Origin: Chitinophagaceae bacterium
Lineage (GTDB): Bacteria; Bacteroidota; Bacteroidia; Chitinophagales; Chitinophagaceae
DNA length: 64,000 nucleotides
Direction of reading: 5' to 3'
Assembly: GCA_004028795.1 (NCBI GenBank)
Contig: SAIW01000008.1
Span: forward strand, 1 to 64,000
Positions 25,566 to 33,552 of the stretch are shown here, piece by piece. The stretch's first letter is position 1; each line of letters opens with the position of its first letter. The notes under the pieces are model-generated. The model was not told where the DNA came from and made no database searches. It was given only the letters and a program-made list of their open reading frames with translations. The position numbers and the translations under genes are program-made.

Positions 25566-28313
25566 ATGCACCAAGTGTACAAAATTTTTACGCTGAGTTT
25601 CATTTTAACCTTAACTGCTTTTGTAAGCTATTCACAGGAAAAAACTGATACTACTATTACCTCTATTGATGCGGATTTGATTAATATTTTCAGTCAAAAA
25701 ACGCCGAAAAAATATAAAATCAACTCGATTAAAATTACCGGCAATAAGTACTTTGATGAAAACCTTTTGCTTTCAATTGCAGGTATAAATACGGGAGATG
25801 AGGTTTCTATTCCGGGTACGGATGCGTTCAGCAAAAGCATCAGAAAGTTGATGAATCAAAACTATTTTAACGATGTAAAAATTTATTTCACAGGCTTAAA
25901 CGGAAATAAATTAGATATTGAAATTGAAGTTACAGAAAGGCCAAGGCTTTCAGATTTTCGTTTCATAAATGCAAAAAAAGGAGAGGTTGATGATTTATCG
26001 GGCAAAACAGGTTTGGTAAAAGGCAGGGTTATTACAGAAAACATGAAACGCTCTGCTGTTGAAGCTATTAAAAAATATTACTTCGAGAAAGGGTTTCAAA
26101 ATGTAAACGTAGTAATTGATGAGATTAAGAGTACTAATAATATAGGCAATAATTCTATCAGTTTAAACTTTATTGTAAGTAAGGGAACAAAAGTTCGCAT
26201 AAGTGATATTCGTTTTGAAGGCAATACTGTTGAAACAAATACTTTAAAGAAACAATTAAAGAATACAAAAGAGCAATCCCGTTTAACATTATTTCCGGCA
26301 CAGGATACCGGCGGAATCATAAAAGTAAAGCCTTATACTTTTATGGATTATATGGCTGATAAAGGTTATTTAACGCCAAGTAAAACAAGAAAATTATTAG
26401 ATCCTTACGTTCGTTTTAAACTGTTTACTTCAGCTAAATTCAATCAGAAAAAATACGAAGAAGATAAAGAAAAATTAATTGAATATTATAACTCTATCGG
26501 TTATAGAGATGCCAATATTGTTAAAGATTTAGTGTATCCTAATTCGAAGAAAAATTTAAACATAGATATTAAATTAAAAGAAGGGCATAAATATTATTTC
26601 GGAAATATTACGTGGAGAGGTAACACCAAGTTCTCAGATTCTATCCTTACAGTAATTCTTGGTATTAAAAAAGGAGATACTTATAACCTTGAAACACTTA
26701 GTAAACGCTTAGGAAAAGGCTCTCCAGAAGGTGGCGATGTGGGTAGTTATTATATGGATGACGGATATTTATTCTTTAGAACAGACCCTGTAGAAACTGC
26801 TGTTTATAACGATACTATCGATTATGAAATACGTATTATAGAGGGCCCGCAGGCTACATGGAAAAACATTCGTATTACCGGAAATGAAAAAACGAAAGAC
26901 TATGTAATTCGCCGCGAGTTAAGAACATTGCCGGGTGAAAAATTCAGCCGTCAGGATTTAATCCGTTCTCAACGCGAACTTTCTCAGTTAAACTTCTTTA
27001 ATGCAGAAAAAATAAACCCAAATGTTGTTCCTAATCCTGATGACGGAACGGTGGATGTTACTTGGCAGGTTGAAGAAAAATCCAGCGACCAGTTAGAATT
27101 AAGTGCAGGTTGGGGAGGTTCTATCGGTTTAACAGGTACAGTGGGTATCAGTTTCAATAACTTCTCATTACGTAATTTATTCAGCCGCTCATCTTATCAT
27201 CCTTTCCAGATTCCGATGGGTGATGGGCAGAAATTAAGTTTACGTGTACAAAGTAATGGTCGTGCATTCCGGTCATACAACTTCTCATTTACCGAACCAT
27301 GGCTGGGCGGTAAAAAAAGGAATGCATTATCCGTATCAGTTTATGATACCAAGTTTGCCAATGCCTACGACCCCACAACAGGTACTTACACATCGGCAGC
27401 AGCTAATAAATCTTATTTAAAAACAACAGGTTTTTCTGTTGGTTTATCTAAGCAATTAAAATGGCCGGATGATTATTTCTCATTATCAACCTCATTAGGT
27501 TTTACCCAATATCACTTAGTAAATTATTACATCAGTCCCGTAACATTGCCTGGCTTTAATAATGGTTTCTCAAACAATTTTAATTTTAAGGTAGCGTTAC
27601 AGCGTTCATCTGTTAACCAACCTTTATTCCCGAGCAGTGGTTCTAATTTCTTATTGAGTTTACAGTTAACTCCGCCTTACTCTTTAATTGATAAGAATTT
27701 TATTGAACAGAGCAACCCTTATAAATGGATTGAATACCACAAATGGCGTTTTAACGGTGAATGGTACATTCCTTTAAGCAAACCAAGAGGAGAAGACCAT
27801 AACAAAATGTTTGTAATGAAGTTGGCTGCTAAATATGGCTTCTTGGGAAGATATAATCCAGGCTTGCAGATTTCTCCATTCGAGCGTTTTCAGGTAGGCG
27901 ATGCAGGTTTAAGTAATCAATATGCATTAATCGGTTACGATATTATTGCACACAGAGGTTATCCTGTTTACAACTCATCTAATGTAAAAGTTAACCCCGA
28001 TCAATCAGGAACTAACCAATACTTTACTATATTTAATAAATACACTTTAGAAGTTCGTTATCCGCTAAGTTTAAACCCAAGCAGTACCATTTATGCTCTT
28101 ACTTTCTTTGAAGCAGCAAATGGCTGGTATAATATGAAAACCTATAACCCATTTGAGTTAAGACGTTCAGTTGGTATTGGTATGCGTTTCTATTTACCAA
28201 TGTTCGGATTGTTAGGCTTTGATTATGGAATTGGTTTAGATAGATACACACAAGGTGGAAGCTTAAAAGATATGAGCAGGTTTACATTTATGTTAGGGTA
28301 TGAGCCGGAATAA
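25566..28313 (+). CDS. bamA: Outer membrane protein assembly factor BamA
   Basis: A 915-residue Omp85 protein: signal peptide (ends about residue 23), several POTRA repeats to about residue 480 (for example INSIKITGNKYFDENLL, VRISDIRFEGNTVE, WKNIRITGNEKTKDYVIRRELRTLPGE), then a 16-strand type barrel with the GWGGSIGLTGTVGISFNNFS entry and GIGLDRYTQGGSLKDMSRFT near the end. It folds and inserts outer membrane proteins. It is followed by three periplasmic Skp/OmpH chaperone genes, the usual order in the phylum. Confidence 0.95.
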   Translation: MHQVYKIFTLSFILTLTAFVSYSQEKTDTTITSIDADLINIFSQKTPKKYKINSIKITGNKYFDENLLLSIAGINTGDEVSIPGTDAFSKSIRKLMNQNYFNDVKIYFTGLNGNKLDIEIEVTERPRLSDFRFINAKKGEVDDLSGKTGLVKGRVITENMKRSAVEAIKKYYFEKGFQNVNVVIDEIKSTNNIGNNSISLNFIVSKGTKVRISDIRFEGNTVETNTLKKQLKNTKEQSRLTLFPAQDTGGIIKVKPYTFMDYMADKGYLTPSKTRKLLDPYVRFKLFTSAKFNQKKYEEDKEKLIEYYNSIGYRDANIVKDLVYPNSKKNLNIDIKLKEGHKYYFGNITWRGNTKFSDSILTVILGIKKGDTYNLETLSKRLGKGSPEGGDVGSYYMDDGYLFFRTDPVETAVYNDTIDYEIRIIEGPQATWKNIRITGNEKTKDYVIRRELRTLPGEKFSRQDLIRSQRELSQLNFFNAEKINPNVVPNPDDGTVDVTWQVEEKSSDQLELSAGWGGSIGLTGTVGISFNNFSLRNLFSRSSYHPFQIPMGDGQKLSLRVQSNGRAFRSYNFSFTEPWLGGKKRNALSVSVYDTKFANAYDPTTGTYTSAAANKSYLKTTGFSVGLSKQLKWPDDYFSLSTSLGFTQYHLVNYYISPVTLPGFNNGFSNNFNFKVALQRSSVNQPLFPSSGSNFLLSLQLTPPYSLIDKNFIEQSNPYKWIEYHKWRFNGEWYIPLSKPRGEDHNKMFVMKLAAKYGFLGRYNPGLQISPFERFQVGDAGLSNQYALIGYDIIAHRGYPVYNSSNVKVNPDQSGTNQYFTIFNKYTLEVRYPLSLNPSSTIYALTFFEAANGWYNMKTYNPFELRRSVGIGMRFYLPMFGLLGFDYGIGLDRYTQGGSLKDMSRFTFMLGYEPE

Positions 28314-28334
28314 TAATTCATTAAAATATGCTGT

Positions 28335-28850
28335 ATGAAAAAGATTTTTTTTATAGCCTTCTGTTTCTTATTTGTTGCTTTTACTGCTAATGCACAACGC
28401 TATGCAGTAATAGATACTAAGTACATTTTAGACAAACTGCCTGAGTATAAAAATGCTGATAAGCAAATTCAGCAGATAAGCAGCCAATGGCAAAAAGAAA
28501 TTGATGATAAGCAGGCTGAATTAGATAAAATGTACAAGAATTATGATGCAGAACAATTTATGCTTAGCGATGAATTAAAAAAGAAACGCGAAGCTGAATT
28601 GTTTAATAAAGAAAAAGAGGTTAGAGATTTACAGAAAAAGCGTTTCGGCTACGAAGGAGATTTATTTAAAGAAAGACAGAAATTAGTTAAACCTATACAG
28701 GATAAGGTTTACAACGCCATTCAAAAAATTGCTGTGGCAAAAGCATATGATTTTGTGCTGGATAAAAGTGAGGGAATTACCGTTATATTTGCCGACCCTA
28801 AATTAGATAAAAGTGATGATGTACTGAGAGAATTAGGCATCAAACTTTAA
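28335..28850 (+). CDS. OmpH/Skp family periplasmic chaperone (first of three)
   Basis: A 171-residue protein with a signal peptide (cleavage after ANAQ, residue 20), the N-terminal strand RYAVIDTKYILDKLPEY, a long coiled coil (about 40-130, rich in Lys/Glu/Asp) and C-terminal strands with YDFVLDKSEGITVIFADP. Skp trimers hold unfolded outer membrane proteins for BamA. It lies 21 bp after bamA. Confidence 0.9.
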   Translation: MKKIFFIAFCFLFVAFTANAQRYAVIDTKYILDKLPEYKNADKQIQQISSQWQKEIDDKQAELDKMYKNYDAEQFMLSDELKKKREAELFNKEKEVRDLQKKRFGYEGDLFKERQKLVKPIQDKVYNAIQKIAVAKAYDFVLDKSEGITVIFADPKLDKSDDVLRELGIKL

Positions 28851-28890
28851 AACAAAAACTAAAAAACATATAAATAACAAAACAAAAAAG

Positions 28891-29523
28891 ATGAAAAAAG
28901 TTGTATTAGCATTGGCAGTTTTAGCAAGCAGCTTTGTATTTACAAGTAGCTCCAATGCACAAGCAAAAATCGGCATGTTCGATCGTGAAGCTGTTTTAAG
29001 TTTGATGCCCGGTATTCAAAGAGTAGATTCTTTAATGCAAAAATTTGTAAAAGATTCTTTACAATCTGAATATGAAATTACTTACGCAGATTTTCAATAT
29101 AAAGATAGCTTATTGAAAAACGATACAACTCCCCCTAAGTCTTTAAGCGGAGCTATTAAAAAAGTAAGAATTGATGAAGTAAATAAATTGAAGGCTAAAT
29201 TGGTAGGTTGGCAACAATATCAACAACAGGAATATCAAAGAAAGCAAGGTGAATACTTGCAACCTTTCTTAGAAAAAATGTACGGTGCCATGCAGGAAGT
29301 AATTGCAGAGCAGAAATACACTCAGATATTTAAACCCGATGTGTTTGAATATTTTGAAATTGAAAAAGCAAATGAATTCAATTTAAGAGTGTTGGATAAA
29401 ATGAAAATTCCTTTACCAAAAGAAATTGAAGACCAGATTAAAGCTTTAAAAGGTGGAATTAAACCTGCAAGCCCTGTTGGCGGTGGAGCTAAAACTCCGG
29501 TTAAAGCACCTGTAAAGAATTAA
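28891..29523 (+). CDS. OmpH/Skp family protein (second of three)
   Basis: A 210-residue protein with a signal peptide (ends SNAQ, about residue 24), the Skp opening AKIGMFDREAVLSLMPGIQR, a coiled coil and a Pro/Gly/Lys-rich tail (GGAKTPVKAPVKN). It is closely similar along its length to the next gene, so the two are a tandem duplication distinct from the first ompH. A strong terminator follows at 29545. Confidence 0.85.
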   Translation: MKKVVLALAVLASSFVFTSSSNAQAKIGMFDREAVLSLMPGIQRVDSLMQKFVKDSLQSEYEITYADFQYKDSLLKNDTTPPKSLSGAIKKVRIDEVNKLKAKLVGWQQYQQQEYQRKQGEYLQPFLEKMYGAMQEVIAEQKYTQIFKPDVFEYFEIEKANEFNLRVLDKMKIPLPKEIEDQIKALKGGIKPASPVGGGAKTPVKAPVKN

Positions 29524-29544
29524 TTAAATCATATTTTCATCACA

Positions 29545-29577
29545 AACCTTGAAGAAGATGCTTCAAGGTTTTTTTAT
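29545..29577 (+). terminator. Intrinsic terminator after the second ompH gene
   Basis: AACCTTGAAG (29545-29554), 6-nt loop, CTTCAAGGTT (29561-29570), then TTTTTATT: a perfect 10-bp stem with a T-run. Confidence 0.85.
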
Positions 29578-29598
29578 TAATCTGTTACATATTTTATA

Positions 29599-30207
29599 AT
29601 GAAAAAAATTTTAACCCTGTCGTTTTTTTTAACAATTGGTCTTCTTTTGGCAAACACTGTTAATGCACAGCAAGTAAAAATTGGTGTATTTGATGAACAA
29701 CAAATTTTGCCTTTAATGCCGGGCATTCAAAAAGTTGATTCACTGATGAAAATTTTTGCTGCAGACTCAATCGGTGCAGAATATGATGTTTTATTGGCAG
29801 ACTATAAACTAAAAGACAGTTTACTAAAAAAAGATACTGCTACGCCTAATAATTTAACGCCTGCTGTAAAACAAAGAAGAGTTGAAGATGTAAACAACTT
29901 AAAATCTAAGTTGATTAACTGGCAACAATACCAGAACGAAAAATATCAGGCAAAACAACGTGAATATTTAGCCCCTTATCTTTCAAAAATTTATGAGGCT
30001 TTACAAGTTGTAATTAATGAGCAGAAATATACCTACATCTTAAAACCTGATGCTATTTTCTGGGGCAATCAAACAGATGAGTTGGCGTTAAGAGTATTGG
30101 GTAAATTAAAAATTCCTTTACCAAAAGATTTGGAAGACAGAGTAAAGGCTTTAACAGCCCCGTCAACTGCTCCTAAAACACAACCAAAACCAGTTCCTAA
30201 AAATTAG
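29599..30207 (+). CDS. OmpH/Skp family protein (third of three)
   Basis: A 202-residue paralogue of the preceding gene: signal peptide ending VNAQ, KIGVFDEQQILPLMPGIQKV, the shared stretches YKLKDSLLKKDT and NWQQYQ, and a Pro/Lys-rich tail. The aligned segments differ mostly by conservative changes. Because a terminator separates it from the second copy, it may have its own promoter in the 76-bp gap. Confidence 0.85.
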   Translation: MKKILTLSFFLTIGLLLANTVNAQQVKIGVFDEQQILPLMPGIQKVDSLMKIFAADSIGAEYDVLLADYKLKDSLLKKDTATPNNLTPAVKQRRVEDVNNLKSKLINWQQYQNEKYQAKQREYLAPYLSKIYEALQVVINEQKYTYILKPDAIFWGNQTDELALRVLGKLKIPLPKDLEDRVKALTAPSTAPKTQPKPVPKN

Positions 30208-30220
30208 TCGAAATGCATTT

Positions 30221-30307
30221 CGTCATTTCGAGGTTCGTGCTGAGAAATCTTTTTCGGTTTATTATAATGCGATTTCTCGTTGGGCAGGAACCAATCTCGA
30301 AATGACG
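30221..30307 (-). repeat. 87-bp palindromic element, intergenic copy
   Basis: The ends are CGTCATTTCGAGGTTCGTGC and CCAATCTCGAAATGACG. Its reverse complement matches the copy in the O-antigen ligase (19996-20082) over both arms; only the central loop differs. It starts 13 nt after the third ompH stop. Confidence 0.9.
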
Positions 30308-30336
30308 TTTTGTTTAACATAAATAATTATAATTTT

Positions 30337-30366
30337 AAACCTCAGCAAATTTGCTGAGGTTTTTTT
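30337..30366 (+). terminator. Terminator hairpin ending at the murI start codon
   Basis: AAACCTCAGCAAA (30337-30349) pairs perfectly with TTTGCTGAGGTTT, and the T-run goes straight into the murI ATG at 30367. It ends the ompH unit, but it also occupies the whole ribosome-binding region of murI. Confidence 0.8.
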
Positions 30367-31194
30367 ATGAATACAAATAAAGGTGCGATAGGTGTTTTTG
30401 ATAGCGGTTACGGAGGCTTAACTGTTTTAAAAGAAATAGTGCATCAACTTCCTGAATATACCTACATGTATTTGGGCGATAATGCCCGCAGCCCTTACGG
30501 CACACGCAGCTTTGAAACAGTGTATCATTATACATTGCAATGCGTAAACTGGTTTTTTAATCAGGGTTGCCATTTAGTAATTCTTGCCTGCAACACTGCA
30601 TCTGCAAAGGCTTTGCGAAATATTCAGCAGAAAGATTTGCCATTAATTGATGAAAGCAAGAGAGTGTTAGGTGTTATTCGCCCAACATCAGAAATTATTG
30701 GCAATTATTCTGAAACAAAACATATTGGTGTATTGGCAACTAACGGAACTGTTCAATCAGGTTCTTATGTAATTGAAATAGAAAAATTTTACCCTGAAGT
30801 AAAAGTGTTTCAGCAAGCCTGTCCTATGTGGGTGCCTTTAATTGAAAACAATGAACATAAAAATAAAGGAGCAGATTTTTTTGTGAAAGAATACACGAAT
30901 GCTTTAATGAAGCAAAGCGAAATGATAGATACTGTATTATTAGCCTGTACGCATTACCCTTTATTATTAAAAAAAATAAAAGAATATTTACCTGCTGATA
31001 CAAAAATTATAAGTCAGGGTGAAATTGTTGCTAGCAGTTTAGTTGATTATTTGCAACGCCACCCTGAAATAGCAGCAAAATGCCTGAAGGAAAATAAAGT
31101 TTCATTTTATACCACAGATTCCACAGAGGATTTTGATAAGCATGCTGCAATTTTTTACGGACAAACTGTACAATCTATGCATGTAGATTTATGA
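30367..31194 (+). CDS. murI: Glutamate racemase
   Basis: A 275-residue protein with both catalytic cysteines: GVFDSGYGGLTVLKEI at residue 8, LGDNARSPYGTRS near 38, ILACNTASAKALR near 74 and LLACTHYPLLLKKI near 195. It makes D-glutamate for peptidoglycan. The start is fixed by the conserved N-terminus, yet a terminator hairpin abuts the ATG, so how it is expressed is unclear. A 39-bp element starts on the base after the stop codon. Confidence 0.93.
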   Translation: MNTNKGAIGVFDSGYGGLTVLKEIVHQLPEYTYMYLGDNARSPYGTRSFETVYHYTLQCVNWFFNQGCHLVILACNTASAKALRNIQQKDLPLIDESKRVLGVIRPTSEIIGNYSETKHIGVLATNGTVQSGSYVIEIEKFYPEVKVFQQACPMWVPLIENNEHKNKGADFFVKEYTNALMKQSEMIDTVLLACTHYPLLLKKIKEYLPADTKIISQGEIVASSLVDYLQRHPEIAAKCLKENKVSFYTTDSTEDFDKHAAIFYGQTVQSMHVDL

Positions 31195-31233
31195 GTTGAA
31201 TAATGAACAAAGCGTATAAGTGTGCGACGCAAC
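31195..31233 (+). repeat. 39-bp dispersed element, copy F
   Basis: It starts GTTGAATAATGAACAAAGCG and ends TATAAGTGTGCGACGCAAC. It is 39 nt and adjoins the murI stop codon without a gap. Confidence 0.85.
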
Positions 31234-31308
31234 GGATGTTTAAAGAATTACAAAAGCCGGGCTCCAAAAATCTTTCTCTTTATTTGCTGCATTTTTGTTA
31301 TAAACCCT

Positions 31309-31316
31309 TACTTTTG
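31309..31316 (+). promoter_or_regulatory. Candidate -7 box upstream of rpmH
   Basis: TACTTTTG, with TTTG about 22 nt upstream at the -33 region, 82 nt before the rpmH ATG. Confidence 0.4.
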
Positions 31317-31397
31317 CCGTCCTTTCACAAAATGGTGGCATGGTGGCCTCTGTTGAAGTTGAAACAATATTGTTGGAGTTAGTAAAATTTTTTAAAC

Positions 31398-31553
31398 ATG
31401 AAACGTACATTTCAACCGCATAAACGTCGTCGTAAAACTGTTCACGGTTTCCGTAAGCGTATGCAAACTGCCAACGGCCGTAAAGTATTAGCCAGCCGCA
31501 GAGCGAAAGGTCGTAAGAAACTAACTGTTTCGAGCGAGAAAGGATTAAAATAA
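31398..31553 (+). CDS. rpmH: 50S ribosomal protein L34
   Basis: A 51-residue protein, [20 protein letters not shown] onward, ending [11 protein letters not shown]: a textbook L34, highly basic and slightly longer at the C-terminus than in enterobacteria, as usual in Bacteroidota. It binds 23S rRNA in the large subunit. It is followed by an intrinsic terminator and then rnpA, the conserved rpmH-rnpA-yidD order. Confidence 0.97.
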   Translation: MKRTFQPHKRRRKTVHGFRKRMQTANGRKVLASRRAKGRKKLTVSSEKGLK

Positions 31554-31585
31554 TCCATCATCACCTTTGGGTGTTAGTATATTTG

Positions 31586-31616
31586 AAGTTCCGCTTTTAT
31601 TGGCGGAACTTTTTTA
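31586..31616 (+). terminator. Intrinsic terminator between rpmH and rnpA
   Basis: AAGTTCCGC (31586-31594), 8-nt loop, GCGGAACTT (31603-31611), then a T-run. It allows rpmH to be made in excess over rnpA. Confidence 0.85.
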
Positions 31617-31629
31617 GTTTCATTCAGTA

Positions 31630-32037
31630 ATGCCTGCATTATTTTCATACAACAAACGGGAAAAATTAAAAAGCCGTAAAATGCTTGAACAGGTATTTGC
31701 AGGTAAAAAATCGTTTTCTGTTTTTCCGCTTAAAGTTTTTTATTTTTTTCCTCAAGAAACAATCGACTTTCCTGTAAAAGCAGGTGTTGGTGCAAGTGGT
31801 AAAGTTTTTAAAAAGGCTGTAGACAGAAACCGTATTAAAAGATTACTAAGAGAAGCATACCGATTAAACAAAATGCCTTTACACGATTTTGTAAAAGAGC
31901 ATAACACACAAGTGGCTTTTTTTATTTTATATGTCGGGAAGGAGTTGCCTCACACACACGAGTTACAAACAAAAATGCCTTTAGTGATTGATAAATTAGT
32001 GAATGCTTTGCATGAAAACATTGCTGCAAATATTTAG
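31630..32037 (+). CDS. rnpA: Ribonuclease P protein component
   Basis: A 135-residue basic protein with the RnpA signature [18 protein letters not shown] near residue 61 and the N-terminal aromatic strand region [13 protein letters not shown]. It helps the RNase P RNA bind pre-tRNA leaders. It overlaps yidD by 26 bp in another frame, pointing to translational coupling. Confidence 0.93.
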   Translation: MPALFSYNKREKLKSRKMLEQVFAGKKSFSVFPLKVFYFFPQETIDFPVKAGVGASGKVFKKAVDRNRIKRLLREAYRLNKMPLHDFVKEHNTQVAFFILYVGKELPHTHELQTKMPLVIDKLVNALHENIAANI

Positions 32038-32242
32038 TTACCCTTTCATATTACTGATAAAATTTTATCAATATGTAATATCACCTGCATTGGGGCCTAA
32101 ATGCAGATACATACCAACATGCTCTCAATATGCCGTAGAAGCTTTAAAAAAATATGGTTTGTTTAAAGGCGGTTGGTTGGCATTAAAAAGAATTGCAAGT
32201 TGCCATCCATGGGGCGGGCACGGTCATGACCCGGTACCGTAA
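32012..32242 (+). CDS. yidD: Membrane protein insertion efficiency factor YidD
   Basis: A 76-residue protein: amphipathic N-terminal helix ([15 protein letters not shown]), the core [20 protein letters not shown] and the C-terminal [10 protein letters not shown]. YidD assists YidC-mediated insertion at the inner membrane. The ATG at 32012 gives the usual start; an ATG at 32003 would add three residues. Confidence 0.93.
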   Translation: MKTLLQIFSYPFILLIKFYQYVISPALGPKCRYIPTCSQYAVEALKKYGLFKGGWLALKRIASCHPWGGHGHDPVP

Positions 32243-32294
32243 TTTTTGTGAGATTAATTATTTCCTGTTTTCTACTTTCCATTTTCGGTTCTTT

Positions 32295-32302
32295 TATCTT
32301 CG
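32295..32302 (+). promoter_or_regulatory. -7 promoter box 4 nt before holB
   Basis: TATCTTCG-CTTT-ATG at the holB start. Confidence 0.5.
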
Positions 32303-32306
32303 CTTT

Positions 32307-33503
32307 ATGCAGTTTAAAGATGTAATTGGCTTAACTGAAACAAAGCAACAGTTGGTAGAAATGCTTCAACAAAACAGGCTTTCGCATGCTTTGTTGTTTT
32401 TAGGAAGTGAGGGAAGCGGTGCATTACCGTTAGCATTGGCATTTGCTCAATTAATAGTTAGTCAACCGCAAGCTGTACCTGTAGTAGAAGATTTATTTGG
32501 GGGAATGACTGCATTAGAGCCTGCACCCGCTTTTATCCGTCCCGATGAAATAGAGCAACAGCCTGCATTTCAAAGAGCTGAACAATTAATTCATCCTGAC
32601 CTTCATTTTTCTTATCCTGTTATTCCAAAGAAAAGCGGCGATAAACCCACCAGTAAAGATTTTATTACTGAATGGAGAGAGTTTGTGAAAAATTATCCTT
32701 ACGGTAACGTGTATGATTGGTTGCAAATGATTGGTGCTGAAAACAAACAAGGCAATATTACTGCTGAAGAATGCAACGATATTCTGCGTAAGCTTAGTTT
32801 AAAAAGTTTTGAAAGTGAATACAAAGTGCTGTTATTATGGATGCCCGAATATTTGGGTAAAGAAGGCAATAAACTATTAAAGCTGATTGAAGAGCCACCT
32901 GCCAATACCATTTTTATTTTAGTTGCCGAGAATGATGAACAGATTCTGCCAACTATTTTAAGCAGATGCCAATTAATAAAAATTCCCAAGCCTACAGCTA
33001 AAGAAATTGAACAGGCATTGCTAACAAGAGCTAATGCATCTGCAGAAGCAGCTACACAAATTGCAGGCATATGTGAAGGCAATTACAGAGAAGCTTTACA
33101 ATTACTGCAACACGCAGAAGAAGACTGGCAAAGCCTTTTGCGTGAATGGTTGAATGCTATTATTAAAGGCGGGCCGATAGCACAGGTAAAATTTGCTGAA
33201 GAAATAAATAAGTTGGGAAGAGAAAAACAAAAACAATTCCTGCGATATTTTAATCACTTATTAGAACAAAGTATTCGCATAAGAATTTTAGGTGCAGATA
33301 ATGTAATGCTGATTGATAAAGAAAAAGATTTTGCTCAGCGTTTAAATAAAATTGCCGGAGTTAGTCAGCAGGAAGCTATTATAGAACAATTAGATAAAGC
33401 AGCTTATTACATTGAAAGAAATGCCAACGGTAAAATTTTGTTTCAGGCATTAAGTATTAAACTATATCATATTATTCAAAATAAAGTAGTGGTTGAGGTG
33501 TAA
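32307..33503 (+). CDS. holB: DNA polymerase III delta-prime subunit
   Basis: A 398-residue clamp-loader subunit opening MQFKDVIGLTETKQQLVEML, with the nucleotide loop GSEGSGAL (no Walker Lys, as expected for the non-hydrolysing delta-prime), LLKLIEEPPANTIFILVAE and a Ser-Arg-Cys element ILSRCQ near residue 215. It loads the beta clamp with DnaX and delta. Longer ORFs reach back to 32193, but they overlap yidD and lack family match; a promoter box sits 4 nt before this ATG, confirming 32307. Confidence 0.9.
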   Translation: MQFKDVIGLTETKQQLVEMLQQNRLSHALLFLGSEGSGALPLALAFAQLIVSQPQAVPVVEDLFGGMTALEPAPAFIRPDEIEQQPAFQRAEQLIHPDLHFSYPVIPKKSGDKPTSKDFITEWREFVKNYPYGNVYDWLQMIGAENKQGNITAEECNDILRKLSLKSFESEYKVLLLWMPEYLGKEGNKLLKLIEEPPANTIFILVAENDEQILPTILSRCQLIKIPKPTAKEIEQALLTRANASAEAATQIAGICEGNYREALQLLQHAEEDWQSLLREWLNAIIKGGPIAQVKFAEEINKLGREKQKQFLRYFNHLLEQSIRIRILGADNVMLIDKEKDFAQRLNKIAGVSQQEAIIEQLDKAAYYIERNANGKILFQALSIKLYHIIQNKVVVEV

Positions 33504-33505
33504 TT

Positions 33506-33538
33506 AAAAAAGGCTCAGCAATATGCTGAGCCTTTTTT
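33506..33538. terminator. Bidirectional terminator between holB and the M14 peptidase gene
   Basis: AAAAAAGGCTCAGCA and TGCTGAGCCTTTTTT form a perfect 15-bp inverted repeat with a 3-nt centre. It lies between two converging genes and has a T-run on either strand. Confidence 0.9.
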
Positions 33539-33552
33539 AATTATCAATCTTT

